A stretch of 64,000 nt of DNA. It comes from JAYFNU01 sp964460755 (GTDB taxonomy: Bacteria > Bacillota > Clostridia > Oscillospirales > Ruminococcaceae). Position numbers and translations under genes: made by a program. The notes beneath the pieces are model-generated. The model was not told where the DNA came from and ran no database searches. It worked only from the letters and a program-made list of their open reading frames with translations. Shown here one piece after another: positions 26,174 through 34,852 of the stretch. Numbering within the stretch: position 1 is the first letter of the stretch; every line of letters begins with the position of its first letter. The stretch lies in NCBI GenBank assembly GCA_964460755.1, contig CAYWQL010000001.1:1-64000 (forward strand), in the 5' to 3' direction.

Positions 26174-27346
26174 ATGGCGGATAAAAGAGATTATTACGAG
26201 GTATTAGGCGTCGACCGAAACGCTTCCGACGACCAGATAAAATCTGCGTTTCGAAAAATGGCAAAAAAATATCACCCCGACCTTAACCCAGACGACCCCA
26301 ACGCAACAAAAAAAATGCAGGAGGTCAACGAGGCCTACGAGGTGCTTTCGGACAAGCAGAAAAAGGCAAAATACGACCAGTTCGGTCACGCGGGCGTCGA
26401 CCCCTCTTATGGAGCGGGTCAGGGCTTTTATGGCGGAGCGGGCGGCTTTGACGGGATGGATTTGGGTGACCTGTTCGGCTCCTTCTTCGGGCAGGGCTTT
26501 GGCTTTGGCGGCGGAAACGGAACACGGCGGAGCGACGCAAATTCGCCCAAGCGCGGCGGCGACATTCATATAAGTCTTCCGCTTACCTTTATGGAGGCGG
26601 CGCACGGCTGCACCAAGACGATTAACATAAACGTTATGGATACCTGCGCGGACTGCGGCGGGACAGGCGCGGCTAAGGGGTCTTCTCCCAAAACCTGCGA
26701 CCAGTGCCATGGCACAGGATATATAACCGTTCAGCAGTCGAGTATTTTCGGCTCGGTTATGAGAACCACAAAGCCCTGCCCCAAATGCGCGGGAAAGGGT
26801 AAAATTATTGACAGTCCTTGCCCGAAATGCTCGGGCGGCGGACGGGTAAAAACCAAGAAAAAGCTTGAAATTAAGATACCGGCAGGCATTGACGACGACC
26901 AGAGCCTTTCGATAAAGGGCAAGGGCGACTCGGGGCTTAACGGCGGGCCGTCGGGCGACGTTATCGTCGTTATTTCGGTGCGCCCCGACCCGCTTTTCGA
27001 AAGACGTCGCTATGACGTATATGTAACCGTTCCGATAAGCTTTACTCAGGCGGCTCTCGGCGCGGAGGTGACAGTGCCGACTATCGACGGAAAGATTAAA
27101 TTCACCGTTCCCGATTCAACCCAGCCTGAAACGACCTTCCGCCTTCGCGGGAAGGGAGTGCCCTACTTAAACGGAAGCGGCCGCGGCGACCAATATGTGA
27201 GCGTTGATATAGAAGTGCCAAAAAAGCTCTCGCGGGAGCAGAAGGCGGCACTTGAGGGCTTCGAGAAAACCCTTACGATAGATAAGAACTATGAAAAGCG
27301 AAAGAGCTTTACCGACCGCATAAAGAAGGCGTTTGGGCAGGAGTAG
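26174..27346 (+). CDS. dnaJ: Chaperone protein DnaJ (Hsp40, type I)
   Basis: The protein has 390 residues. The J domain has YYEVLGVDRNASDDQIK and the HPD tripeptide in KYHPDLNP. A Gly/Phe-rich region covers about 75-125. The zinc domain has four repeats: CADCGGTG, CDQCHGTG, CPKCAGKG and CPKCSGGG. C-terminal substrate-binding domains follow. It stimulates DnaK ATPase and delivers clients. The ATG is about 17 bases after the inter-gene hairpin. Confidence 0.98.
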   Translation: MADKRDYYEVLGVDRNASDDQIKSAFRKMAKKYHPDLNPDDPNATKKMQEVNEAYEVLSDKQKKAKYDQFGHAGVDPSYGAGQGFYGGAGGFDGMDLGDLFGSFFGQGFGFGGGNGTRRSDANSPKRGGDIHISLPLTFMEAAHGCTKTININVMDTCADCGGTGAAKGSSPKTCDQCHGTGYITVQQSSIFGSVMRTTKPCPKCAGKGKIIDSPCPKCSGGGRVKTKKKLEIKIPAGIDDDQSLSIKGKGDSGLNGGPSGDVIVVISVRPDPLFERRRYDVYVTVPISFTQAALGAEVTVPTIDGKIKFTVPDSTQPETTFRLRGKGVPYLNGSGRGDQYVSVDIEVPKKLSREQKAALEGFEKTLTIDKNYEKRKSFTDRIKKAFGQE

Positions 27347-27349
27347 GCT

Positions 27350-28288
27350 ATGGACTATCTTGAAATATGCGTCGAGGTAAAAAGCGTCGACGCCGAAACG
27401 GCTGCTGCGGTCGCGAATATGACCGTGCCGTACGGAATATATATAGAGGACTATTCCGATATGGAGGCGACACTTCCGAGTATTGGACGGGTCGATTATA
27501 TTGACGACGAGCTTCTCAAAAAGGACAGGGAGCACGCAAAAATACACGTCTATATCCCAAAAGACCAAAATCCCGACGAGGCGATTTCCTTCATAAAAGA
27601 CCGCCTTTCCAGCGAGAGAATAGAGCATTCAATTCTTCTCGGCGAGGCAAGAGAAAACGAGTTTCTTAACCTATGGAAGAAATTCTATAAGCCCGAAAGA
27701 ATAGGCGAGCGGCTTGTAATTTGCCCGTCGTGGGAAAAATACAGGAAAAAAGAAAGCGACGTCGTCGTGTCGCTCGACCCAGAAAGCGCCTTTGGCACAG
27801 GCAAGCACGAAACGACGCGCCTTTGCTTGGAGCTTATCGAAAAGAGCGTTTCGTTCGGCGACGTTTTACTCGATATGGGTACGGGAAGCGGTATTCTTGG
27901 AATATCTGCGCTCGCTTTGGGCGCGAAGAGGGTTGTGGCGGTTGATGTAGAAAAGAACGCCGTAAAAATAGCCGTTCAGAATGCCGAGAAAAACGGTTTT
28001 CTTGGAAAAAGCTTTGTCGGCTTTTGCGGCGACGCAATAAACGACAGGGCGCTTTGCGATAAAATCGGGGACGAATACGACCTGATAACCGCCAATATCG
28101 TTGCCGACGTCATTATCGCTATGAGCGAGATGTTTTATAACAAGGTTCGTGCCGGAGGTATTCTTATCGCAAGCGGAATTATAGATTCGCGGCGCGACGA
28201 GGTTATTTCGGCGCTAAAGGGAGCGGGGTTTACGCTCGAAGAATTAAAAGAGGATGGCGGCTGGGTCGCCGCAAAACTTACAAAATAA
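27350..28288 (+). CDS. prmA: Ribosomal protein L11 methyltransferase
   Basis: The protein has 312 residues. Residues 1-120 form the L11-recognition part. The SAM domain has DPESAFGTGKHETTRLCLE, then the glycine-rich LDMGTGSGILGISAL, VAVDVEKNAV and DLITANIVADVI, which carries the NxV-type motif. The gene starts 3 bases after dnaJ and closes the heat-shock operon, a common arrangement in Firmicutes. Confidence 0.95.
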   Translation: MDYLEICVEVKSVDAETAAAVANMTVPYGIYIEDYSDMEATLPSIGRVDYIDDELLKKDREHAKIHVYIPKDQNPDEAISFIKDRLSSERIEHSILLGEARENEFLNLWKKFYKPERIGERLVICPSWEKYRKKESDVVVSLDPESAFGTGKHETTRLCLELIEKSVSFGDVLLDMGTGSGILGISALALGAKRVVAVDVEKNAVKIAVQNAEKNGFLGKSFVGFCGDAINDRALCDKIGDEYDLITANIVADVIIAMSEMFYNKVRAGGILIASGIIDSRRDEVISALKGAGFTLEELKEDGGWVAAKLTK

Positions 28289-28290
28289 AA

Positions 28291-28325
28291 AAAGCCGCGA
28301 CGGAATTAATTTCCTCGCGGCTTTT
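28291..28325. terminator. Terminator after the heat-shock operon
   Basis: AAAGCCGCGA (28291-28300) pairs with TCGCGGCTTT (28315-28324) across a 14-base loop. An A-run before it may let it also serve the convergent gene. Confidence 0.8.
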
Positions 28326-28339
28326 GCGTTGTTAAGAGT

Positions 28340-28858
28340 TTAAACGGATTTTTGAGTTTTGAGTTTCTCGGAAGCTTTTTTATAGGAGCGCAGAACAACC
28401 AATGTGAAGACACAAACGTTCACGCACAAAAGGACGCCAAAGCCTATCCTCGCCGCAGATTCGGGAATAATAAGGGAAATGCCATACATATCTCCGCGAC
28501 CGAAAAGACCGCACAGAACGCTTAGATAAAGCGGGTCTATAATCAGCATTGCGATGGTTGTGTAAAGCGCACAGGTCTTGAAAAGGTCGGATTTCACCGT
28601 TCCGATTTTCTTTTGAAGGATTACCAACAGCCAAGCGACGACAAAGGTCGCCATTGCTCCGACAAGGCAAAACCAGCCCCTTTGAGTATTTGTCATGTTG
28701 GCGTTAAAAACGTCAATTTGTATGCCAAGCCCCCTAAAATGAGTTTCCTTAATGGCGCCGATGGAAAGGGCATAAATCAAATGAGCCCCTTCATGAACAA
28801 TGTAATAGGCGACAATTGCCGACAAAATTCCGATGCACTGTCCTGTTCGTTTATTCAT
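28340..28858 (-). CDS. Membrane protein with HExxH motif, putative M50-like metallopeptidase
   Basis: The protein has 172 residues and about four to five hydrophobic segments. An HExxH zinc motif (H22, E23, H26: YIVHEGAHLIYAL) lies inside the first helix, as in intramembrane or membrane-bound zinc peptidases. A late Asp in LIIDPLYL could be the third ligand region, but this is uncertain. The protein is shorter than classic site-2 proteases and lacks a PDZ domain. I do not recognise a named family. It is convergent with prmA. Confidence 0.6.
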   Translation of the reverse strand: MNKRTGQCIGILSAIVAYYIVHEGAHLIYALSIGAIKETHFRGLGIQIDVFNANMTNTQRGWFCLVGAMATFVVAWLLVILQKKIGTVKSDLFKTCALYTTIAMLIIDPLYLSVLCGLFGRGDMYGISLIIPESAARIGFGVLLCVNVCVFTLVVLRSYKKASEKLKTQKSV

Positions 28859-28904
28859 AAATTCTCCTTTTTAAAATCGTTGTGTCAGTAAAATGGCGCA
28901 TAGC

Positions 28905-29582
28905 TTACAGCGACTTCACAAGCTCGTATATCACGCGGCTTGAAAGGTCGCAGTATCCGCCAACAGAAATCGTCTGCGAAAAATCGTCGTGGCCCGCTTC
29001 GTCGGCGTTGTCCGACATAACCTTTATGACCGCGAAGGGAACGCCGCATTTTTGGGCGATATGGGCGAACGCCGCGCCCTCCATTTCGACACATTTGCAA
29101 TCGGTTCTCGCGACGATGTCGGCTTTAACGGCGCTGTCCTGTATGAACTGCTCGCCGGTTGCGACGACGCCGTCAATATAGGGTGTACCAAGCTTATCAA
29201 GCACGGCTTTCGCCGCGGCGACAAGCCTTTTGTCAGGGGTGAAGTATGTTACGAAGGGGGCGCTTTCCCTTGCCCATTCCATATTATAGTCGTGATAGAC
29301 AAGCTTGCTCGCCACGACCGCTCCGCCAAGGGGCAGCGACGAGCAATTCCCAGCGAGCCCGATGTTTAAAAGCGCGTCGCAGCCGAGCGCGGAGATATTG
29401 AACTGGGTCGTTGCGGCGGCGTTCGATTTTCCGATACCGCCGATACAAAGATTAATTTCGTGGCCGCCGATTTTTCCGCTTGTTATGGGTATGCCGCACA
29501 TAATCGAGCTTTTAACCTCGCTCATTTTGCCGGTAAGCAATTTGATTTCGTCCTCAAACGCGCATACGATAGATATTTTCAT
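28905..29582 (-). CDS. mtnN: 5'-methylthioadenosine/S-adenosylhomocysteine nucleosidase
   Basis: The protein has 225 residues. The conserved Glu12 lies in MKISIVCAFEDE. GGIGKSNAAATTQ, GVVATGEQFIQD, the substrate-gripping KCVEMEGAAFAH, and the catalytic Asp region KVMSDNADEAGHDDF are all in place. The enzyme hydrolyses MTA and SAH to free adenine, supporting methyl recycling. It lies 14 bases after ychF on the minus strand and is probably in the same transcript. Confidence 0.95.
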   Translation of the reverse strand: MKISIVCAFEDEIKLLTGKMSEVKSSIMCGIPITSGKIGGHEINLCIGGIGKSNAAATTQFNISALGCDALLNIGLAGNCSSLPLGGAVVASKLVYHDYNMEWARESAPFVTYFTPDKRLVAAAKAVLDKLGTPYIDGVVATGEQFIQDSAVKADIVARTDCKCVEMEGAAFAHIAQKCGVPFAVIKVMSDNADEAGHDDFSQTISVGGYCDLSSRVIYELVKSL

Positions 29583-29596
29583 ATTTTCTCCAATAA

Positions 29597-30694
29597 TCAG
29601 ACATTGAATTTGAACAGGGTGACGTCGCCGTCCTGCATAACGTATTCCTTGCCCTCGCTTCGCACAAGACCTTTTTCCTTTGCCGCCGCCATAGTGCCGC
29701 AGGCGGCTAAATCGTCGAACGCGACGATTTCCGCGCGGATAAATCCGCGCTCAAAATCCGTATGGATTTTGCCCGCCGCCTGCGGAGCCTTGGTTCCGCG
29801 CTTAATTGTCCATGCACGGCATTCGTCCGCTCCGCCCGTAAGGAAGGATATAAGACCGAGAAGGCTGTAGCCCTCTTTTATAAGCTTGTCAAGGCCGCTT
29901 TCTTCTATGCCGAGTTCTTTTAAAAACTCGCTTTTTTCTTCGCCCGAAAGGGAGGCAAGCTCCTCCTCCGCGCGCGCGCAAACGGCGATAACGCCGGCAC
30001 CCTCGCTTTTCGCGAGTTCGGAAACCTTTTGGTAATGGGGGTTTTTGTCCGCTCCGTCGAAAAGGTCGTTGTCCGAAAGATTGGCGGCGTAAATTATCGG
30101 CTTCGCCGAAAGAAGGGGCATATCGTCGAGCACGGCTTTTTCGGTGTCGTTCTTGATTTCAACCCTGCGCGCAGGCTTTCCGCTTTCAAGGTGGTCGTGG
30201 AGCCGATTGAGAAATTCGAGCTCGGCGGCAAGCCCTCTGTCGCCCTTCAGCGCCTTGGTCGTCTTGTCAATGCGGCGCTCGACGATTTCCATATCTGAAA
30301 GGATAAGCTCGATGTCGATGATTTCGATATCCCGAAGGGGGTCGACCGAGCCGTCAACGTGGATTATCTCGTTGTCCTCAAAGCAGCGAACGACGTGGAT
30401 AACGGCGTCGACCTCGCGAATGTGTGAAAGAAACTTATTGCCGAGTCCCTCGCCTTTGGACGCGCCTTTAACAAGACCCGCGATGTCGACAAACTCTATC
30501 GTGGCGGGGGTATATTTTTTTGGGTTATAAAGCTTGCTCAGCCAGTCAAGGCGGCTGTCGGGAACGGCAACCGTTCCGACGTTGGGTTCAATCGTGCAAA
30601 ACGGAAAATTCGCCGCCGCCGCGCCCGCGTTGGTAATGGCGTTAAAAAGTGTGCTTTTTCCGACGTTCGGAAGACCGACGATGCCTAATTTCAT
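29597..30694 (-). CDS. ychF: Redox-regulated ATPase YchF (OLA1 family)
   Basis: The protein has 365 residues. P-loop GLPNVGKST is at 6-14, FPFCTIEPNVG follows, and the Walker B-like VDIAGLVKGAS precedes GEGLGNKFLSHIREVDAVIH. The C-terminal TGS-like domain has GGADECRAWTIKRGTKAPQA and the final KGLVRSEGKEYVMQDGDV. YchF is an Obg-family NTPase that prefers ATP and binds ribosomes. It is upstream of mtnN and divergent from the two-component genes. Confidence 0.97.
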   Translation of the reverse strand: MKLGIVGLPNVGKSTLFNAITNAGAAAANFPFCTIEPNVGTVAVPDSRLDWLSKLYNPKKYTPATIEFVDIAGLVKGASKGEGLGNKFLSHIREVDAVIHVVRCFEDNEIIHVDGSVDPLRDIEIIDIELILSDMEIVERRIDKTTKALKGDRGLAAELEFLNRLHDHLESGKPARRVEIKNDTEKAVLDDMPLLSAKPIIYAANLSDNDLFDGADKNPHYQKVSELAKSEGAGVIAVCARAEEELASLSGEEKSEFLKELGIEESGLDKLIKEGYSLLGLISFLTGGADECRAWTIKRGTKAPQAAGKIHTDFERGFIRAEIVAFDDLAACGTMAAAKEKGLVRSEGKEYVMQDGDVTLFKFNV

Positions 30695-30731
30695 ATCAAA
30701 AACCTTCGCTTACAATAAATTTCGACAAAAC

Positions 30732-30761
30732 TTGTTTATACCGACAATTATATATTATAAT
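30732..30761 (+). promoter_or_regulatory. Possible sigma-A promoter of the two-component system
   Basis: TTGTTT (30732-30737) and TATAAT (30756-30761) are 18 bases apart, in the 150-base gap between divergent ychF and the response regulator. Confidence 0.5.
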
Positions 30762-30853
30762 TAGGGCATAAGCAAGATTAACAGTTTATCTATATTTGTA
30801 TGTTACCATTAAGCGAAAAACAAACCGTACTGTTTTTGTGAAAGGGCATGGAT

Positions 30854-31534
30854 ATGAACAAAACGAAAATTTTGGTTGTTGACGACGAAAAGAATATCTG
30901 CGAGCTTCTGCGGCTTTACCTTGAAAAAGAGGGTTATGAGGTTTTAATGGCTTACAACGGAAGCGACGCGATTTCGCTTGTGCGCGAAAAGAACCCTTCG
31001 CTTGTACTGCTTGATATAATGATGCCTGTGGTGGACGGCTGGGAGGCGTGCCGCGGCATACGCGAGTTTTCAAGCGTGCCGATAATTATGCTTACCGCCA
31101 AGGGCGAGACATTCGACAAGGTTATGGGTCTTGAGCTTGGCGCGGACGACTACGTCGTTAAACCCTTCGACACCAAGGAGGTCGTCGCGAGAATAAAGGC
31201 GGTGCTTCGCCGCACAAACGGCGACGATGAGAGCGGAGAAGTTGTTTACGAAAAGCTTTCGGTCAACATCGTTCGATATGAATTAAAGGTCGACGGAATT
31301 GTTATAGACACTCCGCCGAAGGAGCTGGAGCTTCTTTATCACCTTGCTAAAAATCCCAACAGAGTCTATACACGCGACCAGCTTCTCGACGAGGTATGGG
31401 GATTTGAGTATTTCGGTGACAGCCGAACGGTCGACGTCCACATAAAACGTCTTCGCGAAAAGCTTGAGGGCGTTTCCGAGCAGTGGTCGCTTAAAACCGT
31501 GTGGGGCGTAGGATACAAGTTCGAGGTCAAATAA
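30854..31534 (+). CDS. OmpR/PhoB-family response regulator
   Basis: The ATG at 30854 is preferred because GAAAGGG is 7 bases upstream; an in-frame ATG at 30848 is too close to it. The product has 226 residues. The receiver has the acidic pocket VVDDEKN, phospho-acceptor Asp54 in LVLLDIMMP, and the Lys in VVKPFDTKE. The C-terminal winged helix has YTRDQLLDEVWGFEYFGDSR and TVDVHIKRLREKL. It pairs with the kinase 14 bases downstream. Target genes are unknown. Confidence 0.95.
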   Translation: MNKTKILVVDDEKNICELLRLYLEKEGYEVLMAYNGSDAISLVREKNPSLVLLDIMMPVVDGWEACRGIREFSSVPIIMLTAKGETFDKVMGLELGADDYVVKPFDTKEVVARIKAVLRRTNGDDESGEVVYEKLSVNIVRYELKVDGIVIDTPPKELELLYHLAKNPNRVYTRDQLLDEVWGFEYFGDSRTVDVHIKRLREKLEGVSEQWSLKTVWGVGYKFEVK

Positions 31535-31548
31535 TTTAGGAAGTTAAT

Positions 31549-33105
31549 ATGCGAGACAATCTGTTCAGACGATATATCAATATGTTTGCGGGAATGCTCC
31601 TTGCGTGTACGATACTGCTTGGAGTTGCGTTCCTGTATTTTTCGGCGCAGAATTTTACGACAGACAAACAGATTATGCTCGAAAACGCCGCCGAGCGAGC
31701 GCGTGAGCTTATCACGAGCGATACAACCGTGGAGGGCTCGACCCTTGTTGTTGACGACAAGCTCGTCACGGGCTTTAAGACCATTTTTGAGTCGTCGGGC
31801 GCGACGGTATTCTTCGCCGACGCCGACGGAACGGTTCAGTTTTGCTCCGACGGAGGGGACTGCATTCACAAGAAATTTCCCGTTTCGAAAAAGGTGCTCG
31901 AGTTGGCTGTGAAAAAGGGCAAATACGAAAGCGCCGACTATTTTGAGGGCGTGTTTACCCCGAATAAGGGAACATACCAGTATTGCGTTCCTGTTTGGGG
32001 CGAAAACGACTCGGTTATCGGTTTCGTTTTTGCCGTCACGCCGATTGCGACGCTCTATGCTTTTCTCATTAATTTGGGCATAACCTTTTTGGCGGCGGTG
32101 GGTGTTATGCTTATATGCGCCGTGCTCATTATTTATAACACCACAAAGCAGCTTACAAAGCCGCTTCACGAAATGTCGGCGGCGGCGAAGAGCTTCGGCT
32201 CGGGCGATTTTTCCGCGCGCGTTAACGTCGAGGGCGACGACGAAATCGCCAACCTTGCGACGGCGTTCAACAATATGGCTGAATCGCTTTCGGAATTTGA
32301 GCGAACGAGGACGAATTTTATCGCGAACGTTTCGCACGAGCTTCGCACTCCGATGACGACGATAGGCGGATATATCGACGGCATTCTCGACGGCACGATA
32401 CCACGAAGCCGCGAAAACCATTATCTTTCGATTGTGTCCGACGAGGTCAAAAGGCTCTCGCGTCTGACGTCGTCGCTGCTTGATATAACGCGGCTTGAGG
32501 ACGGCGCGGCAAAGGCGACCCTTAAAACCTGTAACGCTTGGGACGTCGTGCTTTCGGTTATGTGGAACGCCGAAAAGCGTATAGTCGACAAACAGCTTGA
32601 AGTGACCGAGTTGGAGGTTTCGCCCTGCTACATAATGTGCGACCCGGATATGTTTTATCAGGTCGTTTACAATCTGCTTGACAATGCGATAAAGTTCACT
32701 CCAAAAAACGGCGAAATTACCGTTAAGGTCGAGCCGGCGGGCTCGCTTACGAACATATCAATAAGAAACACGGGCGGAGGGGTTTCTAACGAGGAGCTTC
32801 AGCATATCTTTGAGCGTTTTTACAAGACCGACAAATCGCGCGGGCTTGATAAAACGGGCACCGGACTTGGGCTTTATATCGTAAAAACACTTGTCGGAAA
32901 GATGGACGGCACAATAGCCGCGTCGAGCGAGCTTAACAAATATACCGAGTTCACCCTTTCGTTCAAAACGGGGGCGGAGGAAAAGGGCAGACAGAAAAAT
33001 CAGAACATACCTGTGTTCTCAACCGCGAGACCGAAGGTTAAAATTATACCTAATAAGGAATCGTGGATAGATAAGTTAAGCCGAACCATAAGAAGGGGAA
33101 AATAG
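31549..33105 (+). CDS. Membrane sensor histidine kinase
   Basis: The protein has 518 residues. Membrane segments at about 12-32 and 173-196 flank an extracytoplasmic sensor of about 140 residues that contains Cys99, Cys105 and Cys146. A HAMP domain (about 197-250) is followed by phospho-acceptor His263 in FIANVSHELRTPMTT. The ATPase part has the N box NLLDNAIKFTP and GTGLGLYIVKTL. About 45 extra residues follow the kinase core. It is probably the partner of the upstream regulator; the signal is unknown. Confidence 0.94.
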   Translation: MRDNLFRRYINMFAGMLLACTILLGVAFLYFSAQNFTTDKQIMLENAAERARELITSDTTVEGSTLVVDDKLVTGFKTIFESSGATVFFADADGTVQFCSDGGDCIHKKFPVSKKVLELAVKKGKYESADYFEGVFTPNKGTYQYCVPVWGENDSVIGFVFAVTPIATLYAFLINLGITFLAAVGVMLICAVLIIYNTTKQLTKPLHEMSAAAKSFGSGDFSARVNVEGDDEIANLATAFNNMAESLSEFERTRTNFIANVSHELRTPMTTIGGYIDGILDGTIPRSRENHYLSIVSDEVKRLSRLTSSLLDITRLEDGAAKATLKTCNAWDVVLSVMWNAEKRIVDKQLEVTELEVSPCYIMCDPDMFYQVVYNLLDNAIKFTPKNGEITVKVEPAGSLTNISIRNTGGGVSNEELQHIFERFYKTDKSRGLDKTGTGLGLYIVKTLVGKMDGTIAASSELNKYTEFTLSFKTGAEEKGRQKNQNIPVFSTARPKVKIIPNKESWIDKLSRTIRRGK

Positions 33106-33110
33106 TATTA

Positions 33111-33137
33111 AACGCCGCTTTGAAAAAAAGCGGCGTT
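33111..33137 (+). terminator. Hairpin after the two-component system
   Basis: AACGCCGCTTT pairs with AAAGCGGCGTT, but no T-run follows, so termination may be inefficient and some read-through into rpe is possible. Confidence 0.5.
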
Positions 33138-33139
33138 CA

Positions 33140-33168
33140 TTGACCTTGGTTTTAATATTGAGTATAAT
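33140..33168 (+). promoter_or_regulatory. Strong sigma-A-type promoter of the rpe-rnfDEA-like operon
   Basis: TTGACC (33140-33145) and TATAAT (33163-33168) are exactly 17 bases apart, about 50 bases before the rpe start. Confidence 0.75.
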
Positions 33169-33218
33169 ACATATTGTCCGGGTCGAGGCCTTGGGCAAAA
33201 GGCGAGGGGGGATACGCT

Positions 33219-33890
33219 ATGCTGAAAATAGCTCCGTCAATTTTAAGCAGTGATTTTTCGCGCTTGGGCGACGAGGTGAAGGACGTGCTTGACGGGGGAG
33301 CGGATTGGATACACGTCGACGTTATGGACGGCGTTTTCGTTCCGAACATTTCCTTCGGCATTCCGATATTAAAAAGCATAAGCGGTTCGGCGGCGGCGTT
33401 TTACGACGTTCACCTTATGATAAAAAACCCCATACAATATATAGACGACTTTGCCGACGCGGGCGCGAGCTCCATCACCTTTCATTTGGAAAGCGATTCC
33501 GACGTCGTCGCGACGATAGAAAAGATAAGAGCCAAGGGGAAAAAGGTCGGAATTTCGCTTAAACCGAAAACCAAAGCCGAGGATATTTTGCCCCTTCTTC
33601 CGCTTGTTGATATGGTGCTTGTTATGACGGTTGAGCCAGGCTTCGGCGGTCAGAGCTTTATGGCGGAGCAATGTGATAAAATTCGTATAATAAGGAAGGA
33701 AGCCGAACGCTTGGGGCTTTCTGATTTTGATATTGAGGTCGACGGAGGAATAACCGTTGACACGGCGGCGCTCGTGACAGACGCGGGCGCGAACGTCCTT
33801 GTTTCGGGCTCGGCGGTTTTCGGAAGTGACGAGCGCAAGAAGGCTATCGCCGCGCTTCGCTGTGCGGCAAACAAGGTTAAGGAGAACTAA
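33219..33890 (+). CDS. rpe: Ribulose-phosphate 3-epimerase
   Basis: The ATG at 33219 is chosen because GAGGGGG is 8 bases upstream and the conserved start MLKIAPSILSSDFSRLG follows. The product has 223 residues, the usual size. It has the TIM-barrel motifs HVDVMDGVFVPNISFG, DVHLMIKNP, VEPGFGGQSF, DIEVDGGITVDTA and VLVSGSAVFG. It interconverts ribulose-5-phosphate and xylulose-5-phosphate. Its TAA shares one base with the ATG of the following rnfD-like gene, so they are translated in tight coupling. Confidence 0.96.
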   Translation: MLKIAPSILSSDFSRLGDEVKDVLDGGADWIHVDVMDGVFVPNISFGIPILKSISGSAAAFYDVHLMIKNPIQYIDDFADAGASSITFHLESDSDVVATIEKIRAKGKKVGISLKPKTKAEDILPLLPLVDMVLVMTVEPGFGGQSFMAEQCDKIRIIRKEAERLGLSDFDIEVDGGITVDTAALVTDAGANVLVSGSAVFGSDERKKAIAALRCAANKVKEN

Positions 33891-34852
33891 TGGGAGCAGT
33901 TGGACAAAAAAAGGAGCTACATATTTCTTTTCGCCCCTGCCGCGATTATCTTATCGCGCTTTTGCCGCTTATGATTATGGCGGTCTATCTTTATGGACTG
34001 CGACCGGTTTTTATCTTTCTCATAGCGGTGGCGACGGCATTTGTCTGCGATGTGCTTGTGGGCGCGGTACTGAAAAAAGGGTACGACGTGAGCGACATTT
34101 CAAGCTATATGTTTGCGCTTATATATGTGCTTATGCTTCCCGCGTCGGTAAGATACGGGATTGTAGTTTTGGGCGTTGCGTTCACCGTTTTAATCGGCAA
34201 GTATGCTTTCGGCGGCTATGGCAAATACCCCTTTCACCCGTCGGCGTTCGGCTTCGCTTTCATAAGCGTAAGCTTTCCGAACGAGATATACCGCTATCCC
34301 GCCTCCTTCAGCGCAATCGGAACGGGAGCGGACAGCGGCGCGGCACTTTTTTCGGGGGTCGCAAGCTCGCTTAAATACGGCGGCGTTCCGTCGATAGATA
34401 CCGTTGATTTGTTTTTGGGCAATTACCCCGGTCCTATGGGTACGACCTTCTGTTTAATCATACTTGCCTGTATGGTTTTGTTTATCGTTCATAAAACGAT
34501 AAGCTGGCAGATTTCGCTTGCTTTCCTTGCGACCTGCGCGGCGTGGGCGGCGGCTTTTCCGCGTATTCAAACGGGCAGTCTTCAGTCGGTCATATATGAG
34601 CTTCTTTCGGGCGCGGTTATTTTTGCCGCCGTCTTTATTGTACCCGAAGCGACGGTTACGCCCAAGAACCCTATGGCAAAGGCAATTTACGGAATACTGC
34701 TCGGCGCGGTAACTATGGCGTTTCGAACCTTTGGCGCCTACGAAATGGGCGTTTGCTTCGCGCTGCTTATTATGAGCCCGATTTCCAGCTACCTCGACAG
34801 GACGATAGGCTCAAAGAAAAAGCTGAAATATAAAGGAGGGGAAAAGGCGTAA
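33890..34852 (+). CDS. RnfD/NqrB-like membrane protein lacking the FMN-acceptor threonine
   Basis: The protein has 320 residues with about nine or ten hydrophobic segments. Family marks are FGGYGKYPFHPSAFGFAFIS, DLFLGNYPGPMGTT and IVPEATVTPKNPMAKAIYG. In RnfD proteins FMN is bound to the Thr of a motif like S-G/Q-A-T-P-L. The matching place here reads SGAALF at 149-154, so the Thr is Ala152 (codon 34343-34345). ATG overlaps the rpe stop, and TAATG links it to the next gene. Membership of the family is clear; canonical redox function is doubtful. Confidence 0.85.
   Translation: MGAVGQKKELHISFRPCRDYLIALLPLMIMAVYLYGLRPVFIFLIAVATAFVCDVLVGAVLKKGYDVSDISSYMFALIYVLMLPASVRYGIVVLGVAFTVLIGKYAFGGYGKYPFHPSAFGFAFISVSFPNEIYRYPASFSAIGTGADSGAALFSGVASSLKYGGVPSIDTVDLFLGNYPGPMGTTFCLIILACMVLFIVHKTISWQISLAFLATCAAWAAAFPRIQTGSLQSVIYELLSGAVIFAAVFIVPEATVTPKNPMAKAIYGILLGAVTMAFRTFGAYEMGVCFALLIMSPISSYLDRTIGSKKKLKYKGGEKA

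Noticed and set aside
31366..32421. A 351-codon minus-strand frame opposite the histidine kinase
   Set aside because: It runs across the boundary of two clear plus-strand genes and has low-complexity basic composition.
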